From JAITWT01 sp964439605 (GTDB lineage Bacteria > Pseudomonadota > Gammaproteobacteria > Burkholderiales > Burkholderiaceae_C), in NCBI GenBank assembly GCA_964439605.1, contig CAYTPC010000105.1, forward strand, positions 1-5,961: a stretch of 5,961 nt of DNA, written 5' to 3'. A model generated the notes under the pieces. That model did no database searches. It was not told the origin of the DNA and was given only the letters and a program-made list of their open reading frames with translations. Made by a program: the position numbers and the translations under genes. This document shows, piece by piece, positions 3,272 to 5,961 of this stretch (its first letter is position 1; each line of letters opens with the position of its first letter).

Positions 3272-5961
3272 TCAGTCTTCGAGCGCCACTGCCGCATCGG
3301 CCGTGTAATGACGCACCAGTTGCAGCAATTCCTCTTCGGAATAGGGCTTGCCCAGATAGTGGTTGACGCCGAGCTGGCGCGCATGTTCACGGTGCTTCTC
3401 GGCGATGCGCGACGTGATCATGATGATCGGCAATTGCGCCGTCTGCGCGTCCGCGCGGATATTGCGGGCCAGATCAAATCCGTCCATGCGCGGCATTTCG
3501 ATGTCCGACAGCACCAGCGCGGGCAGCTCCTGCTGCAGGCACCCAAGCGCCTGCAAGCCGTCGGCGGCGAGGGTCACGCGGTAGCCTTCGCGTTGCAGCA
3601 GACGCTGCGTGACGCGGCGCACGGTAATCGAATCATCAACCACCAGCACCAGCGGAACCTGCGGCGCCGGCGCCGGTGCTACTGGCGCCGGTGCCGCCGG
3701 CAGGCCGGATGCGGCCGTGGCCGCCGCCTCTTGCGGCAGAAGCTCCCGGGCCTGCAGGCCGCGCACCACCTCGCCATAGGCCGAAGCCAGCGCCACCGGG
3801 TTGTAGATGAGCGCCACCGCGCCCGAAGCAAGCACCGAGATGCCGGCCATGCCGGGCAGGCGCACCAGTTGCTTGCCGAGGTTCTTGACCACCACTTCCT
3901 GGGGGCCGAGCACCTCGTCCACGTGCAGCGCCACACGTTGCGCGGCACTGCGCACCACCACAACGGTATTGACGCGCCCAAACGCGCGGTCGCTGTGCGC
4001 CGAAGATCGCAGCAAGGCACCGGCCCAGAAGAAGGGAAGGTCCCGTTCGCCAAAGCCGTGGCGGCCTGCGGCGTAGGATTTTTCAAGATCAGCCGCGCCG
4101 ACACGCTGCACCAGCTCGATCAGGTTCGACGGCACGCCAAACAGCAGTTCGCCCGCGCGCATCATCACCACGTGGGTGACCGCGGTGGTCAGCGGCAGCA
4201 CCAGCTTGAAGCGCGTGCCCTGTCCTAGCACGGTCTGCGTCTCGATGCGTCCGCCCAGCGCGGCCACTTCGGTGCGCACCACGTCCATGCCGACGCCGCG
4301 CCCAGCCAGTTCGGATACCTGCGAGACGGTGGTGAAGCCGGCCCGGAAGATCAGATCGGCGCATTTCTCGGCCGTGATTTCCTCGTGCACCGGCACCAGA
4401 CCGAGCGCATACGCACGCCTGGCGATGGCTTGCACATCCAGGCCGGCGCCGTCGTCGCTGAAAGTGACCGAAACATCATTGCCTTCATGCCGCACGTCGA
4501 CGGTAACGAGACCGTCCGGCGCTTTGCCGGCGCGCTCGCGCACGGCCGCATCTTCGATGCCGTGCACCACGCAGTTGCGCAGCAGATGCTCGAAGGCGGC
4601 AGTCATGCGGTCGAGCACGCTGCGGTCGATTTCAATGGTGCCGCCGTGGATGTCGAGGCGGACCTGCTTGCCGGTGTCTTGGGACGCTTGCCGCACGACG
4701 CGGTAGAGGCGATCGGCAATGCTGTCGAATTCGACCATGCGCGTGTGCAGCAGCCCGCCTTGCAATTCACGCATCTGGCGCGCCTGCGCGCTCAGGCCGC
4801 TCTCGAAAACCTGCACCGTTTCCTGCAGTGTGCGCTGCACCAGGCCGATGTCGTTGACCGATTCGGCCATCATCCGGGTGAGTTCCTGCACGCGCGTGAA
4901 GCGGTCGAACTCCAGCGGATCGAAGCCCTGCTGCGAGTCTTTGCTCTGCGCGAGACGCGACTGCATCTGGCTTTCGGACTGCATTTCGATATCGCGCAAC
5001 TGCCGGCGCAACCGATCGAGGTTGCCCGTCAGGTCGCGCAACGCGCTGTTCAACTGAGTCATCTCGCCTTCAAGGCGCGAGCGCTCGATGATGACCTCGC
5101 CGGCCTGCGTGACCAGCCGATCCAGCAGGTTGGTGCGGATGCGAACCACCTGCGAAACCAATGGCCGCAGCGGCGCGACCGCGGGTATCTCGGCGACAGG
5201 CTCGTGCGCGGCCTTTTCCTCGGCCGCCGCGAGTTCGAAAGGCGTGGGCGCCGCCTCGACGGTATCGGCGGCATCGGCAATGGGCGTTGCCGAGGCGATT
5301 ACCTGTTGCAGCGCCGATGGCGCGGCCAGCGTCACGTCGGCGGCGCGGCGCGCGATTTCATGCTGCGCAGTCGCATCGGCCACGCGCAGGCGGTCGAATC
5401 CGGCTTGCAGCGCGTCGGCAAATGCCAGCAGGCGCTCGATGGCCGCCGGATCGGGTGCCTGCGCGCCAACGGCCTCGACCGCGGATTCCATGCGATGCGC
5501 CTGCTCGCCCAGTTGGATCGCGCCAACCAGCCGCGCGCTGCCCTTGAGGGTGTGCAGCGCGCGCAGCAAGGTCGCGAGCGCCTGCCCGTCGCCGGGATGT
5601 TCATTCCACTCGCGCAAGGCAGTGCCGATCTGCGGCAGGAGTTCGCTCGCCTCCTCCTCGAAAATCGGGAACAGGCCGGCGTCCACCGTCTCGGGTGTAT
5701 CGCTCGCCTGGTCTGCATCGGCGCCCTGACTGGATTCCTGTTCGGCGGCAATGACCGCAGATGCTGGAACCGGTTCAACGGTCTCGGCTGATTCGCTCGC
5801 CTCGACTTGTTCGACTTGTTCGACTTGTTCGGCTTGTTCGACTTGTTCGACTTGTTCGGCTTGTTCGACTTGTTCGGCTTGCTCGGCTTGCTCGGCTTGC
5901 TCGGCTTGCTCGGCTTGCTCGGCTTGCTCGGCTTGCTCGGCTTGCTCGGCTTGCTCGGCTT
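3272..5961 (-). CDS. pilL: PilL/ChpA-type hybrid chemotaxis histidine kinase (Hpt-CheA-REC), C-terminal part; N-terminus beyond window
   Basis: The last 896 codons are present and the frame is open to the right edge without a stop. No ATG occurs upstream of the GTG at 5686, which lies just before the Hpt domain and is not a credible start. Residues are counted from that GTG codon. An Hpt (P1) domain at about 4-100 has phospho-acceptor His45 in LRALHTLKGS. After an Ala-rich linker (about 115-175) comes the CheA dimerisation helix (about 180-335), including DPLEFDRFTRVQELTRMM, a signature I associate with PilL/ChpA. The HATPase domain has N-box LLRNCVVHGIE (368-378), DDGAGLD (411-417), GRGVGMDVV (462-470) and GQGTRF (488-493). 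A CheW-like domain (about 500-645) and a Pro/Ala linker (662-678) precede the REC domain (679-795) with D684/D685, phospho-acceptor D728, T758 and K780. All catalytic residues look intact. PilL/ChpA proteins usually reach about 2000 residues with several Hpt domains, so more than half may lie outside. Expected role: type IV pilus (twitching) chemosensory control at the inner membrane face. Upstream of the Hpt runs the (QAE)n tract. Confidence 0.9.
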   Translation of the reverse strand, partial: AEQAEQAEQAEQAEQAEQAEQAEQAEQAEQVEQAEQVEQVEQAEQVEQVEQVEASESAETVEPVPASAVIAAEQESSQGADADQASDTPETVDAGLFPIFEEEASELLPQIGTALREWNEHPGDGQALATLLRALHTLKGSARLVGAIQLGEQAHRMESAVEAVGAQAPDPAAIERLLAFADALQAGFDRLRVADATAQHEIARRAADVTLAAPSALQQVIASATPIADAADTVEAAPTPFELAAAEEKAAHEPVAEIPAVAPLRPLVSQVVRIRTNLLDRLVTQAGEVIIERSRLEGEMTQLNSALRDLTGNLDRLRRQLRDIEMQSESQMQSRLAQSKDSQQGFDPLEFDRFTRVQELTRMMAESVNDIGLVQRTLQETVQVFESGLSAQARQMRELQGGLLHTRMVEFDSIADRLYRVVRQASQDTGKQVRLDIHGGTIEIDRSVLDRMTAAFEHLLRNCVVHGIEDAAVRERAGKAPDGLVTVDVRHEGNDVSVTFSDDGAGLDVQAIARRAYALGLVPVHEEITAEKCADLIFRAGFTTVSQVSELAGRGVGMDVVRTEVAALGGRIETQTVLGQGTRFKLVLPLTTAVTHVVMMRAGELLFGVPSNLIELVQRVGAADLEKSYAAGRHGFGERDLPFFWAGALLRSSAHSDRAFGRVNTVVVVRSAAQRVALHVDEVLGPQEVVVKNLGKQLVRLPGMAGISVLASGAVALIYNPVALASAYGEVVRGLQARELLPQEAAATAASGLPAAPAPVAPAPAPQVPLVLVVDDSITVRRVTQRLLQREGYRVTLAADGLQALGCLQQELPALVLSDIEMPRMDGFDLARNIRADAQTAQLPIIMITSRIAEKHREHARQLGVNHYLGKPYSEEELLQLVRHYTADAAVALED
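5801..5961. repeat. In-frame 9-bp tandem repeat, at least 18 units, coding Gln-(Ala/Val)-Glu
   Basis: On the plus strand the unit is (C/T)TCG(G/A)CTTG; on the coding minus strand it reads CAA-GCC/GTC-GAG/GAA, that is Gln-Ala/Val-Glu. Nine units at 5801-5881 vary (TTC/CTC and GAC/GGC), with one exact 27-bp doubling (5810-5836 equals 5837-5863). From 5882 to the edge the nine units (the last lacking one base) are identical CTCGGCTTG. Unit length is a multiple of three, so gain or loss of copies keeps the kinase frame. The array continues past the window, so its full copy number is unknown. It encodes a Glu/Gln-rich, probably helical or extended linker ahead of the Hpt domain. Confidence 0.95.

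Noticed and set aside
3242..4228. Plus-strand open frame of 328 codons opposite the REC and CheW domains
   Set aside because: It is a shadow of the conserved REC/CheW coding sequence with low-complexity Arg/His/Gln composition and no family motif.
4385..5791. Long plus-strand open frame of 468 codons opposite the kinase gene
   Set aside because: It is antisense to strongly conserved Hpt and CheA domains, is rich in Arg/His/Gln as expected of GC-rich shadow frames, and shows no recognisable domain.

Overview
The window reads as ordinary GC-rich proteobacterial chromosome, most likely from a betaproteobacterium. The basis is protein resemblance (AlgH/YqgE, short-loop RuvX, the PyrR-PyrB order, a PilL/ChpA-type hybrid CheA) and high GC coding bias, not any RNA marker. 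I see no tRNA, rRNA, CRISPR array, phage gene or intact insertion sequence. Coding density is close to complete: the only gap longer than a few bases is about 190 bp at 3082-3271.

Left part (1-1589, minus strand): a tightly packed operon transcribed right to left, yqgE > ruvX > pyrR > pyrB. The first two junctions are 4-base ATGA stop/start overlaps, and at the third the pyrR TGA directly abuts the pyrB ATG. Only 19 codons of pyrB lie in the window. The operon joins an AlgH-family protein and the RuvX/YqgF RNase H-like nuclease to the start of a pyrimidine biosynthesis block (PyrR regulator/uracil phosphoribosyltransferase and aspartate carbamoyltransferase).

Middle (1588-3081, plus strand): a class I DNA photolyase gene (phrB) diverging from yqgE. 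The favoured start codons of the two genes face each other inside one 12-bp palindrome. The photolyase keeps the FAD domain and the tryptophan electron-transfer chain, but carries Arg where E. coli photolyase has the substrate-contacting Trp277.

3082-3271: a relatively AT-rich convergent intergenic region with three inverted repeats, one a perfect 13-bp-arm hairpin. These are probably transcript 3' ends for phrB and the converging gene.

Right part (3272-5961, minus strand): the C-terminal 896 codons of a large hybrid chemotaxis-type histidine kinase (Hpt, CheA dimerisation, HATPase, CheW, REC). It resembles PilL/ChpA, which controls type IV pili and twitching. Its reading frame stays open to the right edge through an in-frame 9-bp tandem repeat coding Gln-(Ala/Val)-Glu, at least 18 units long and cut by the window end.

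I do not find a wholly new system. The points most worth a second look are the (QAE)n tract, the Trp-to-Arg change in the photolyase and the shared palindromic start of the divergent pair.
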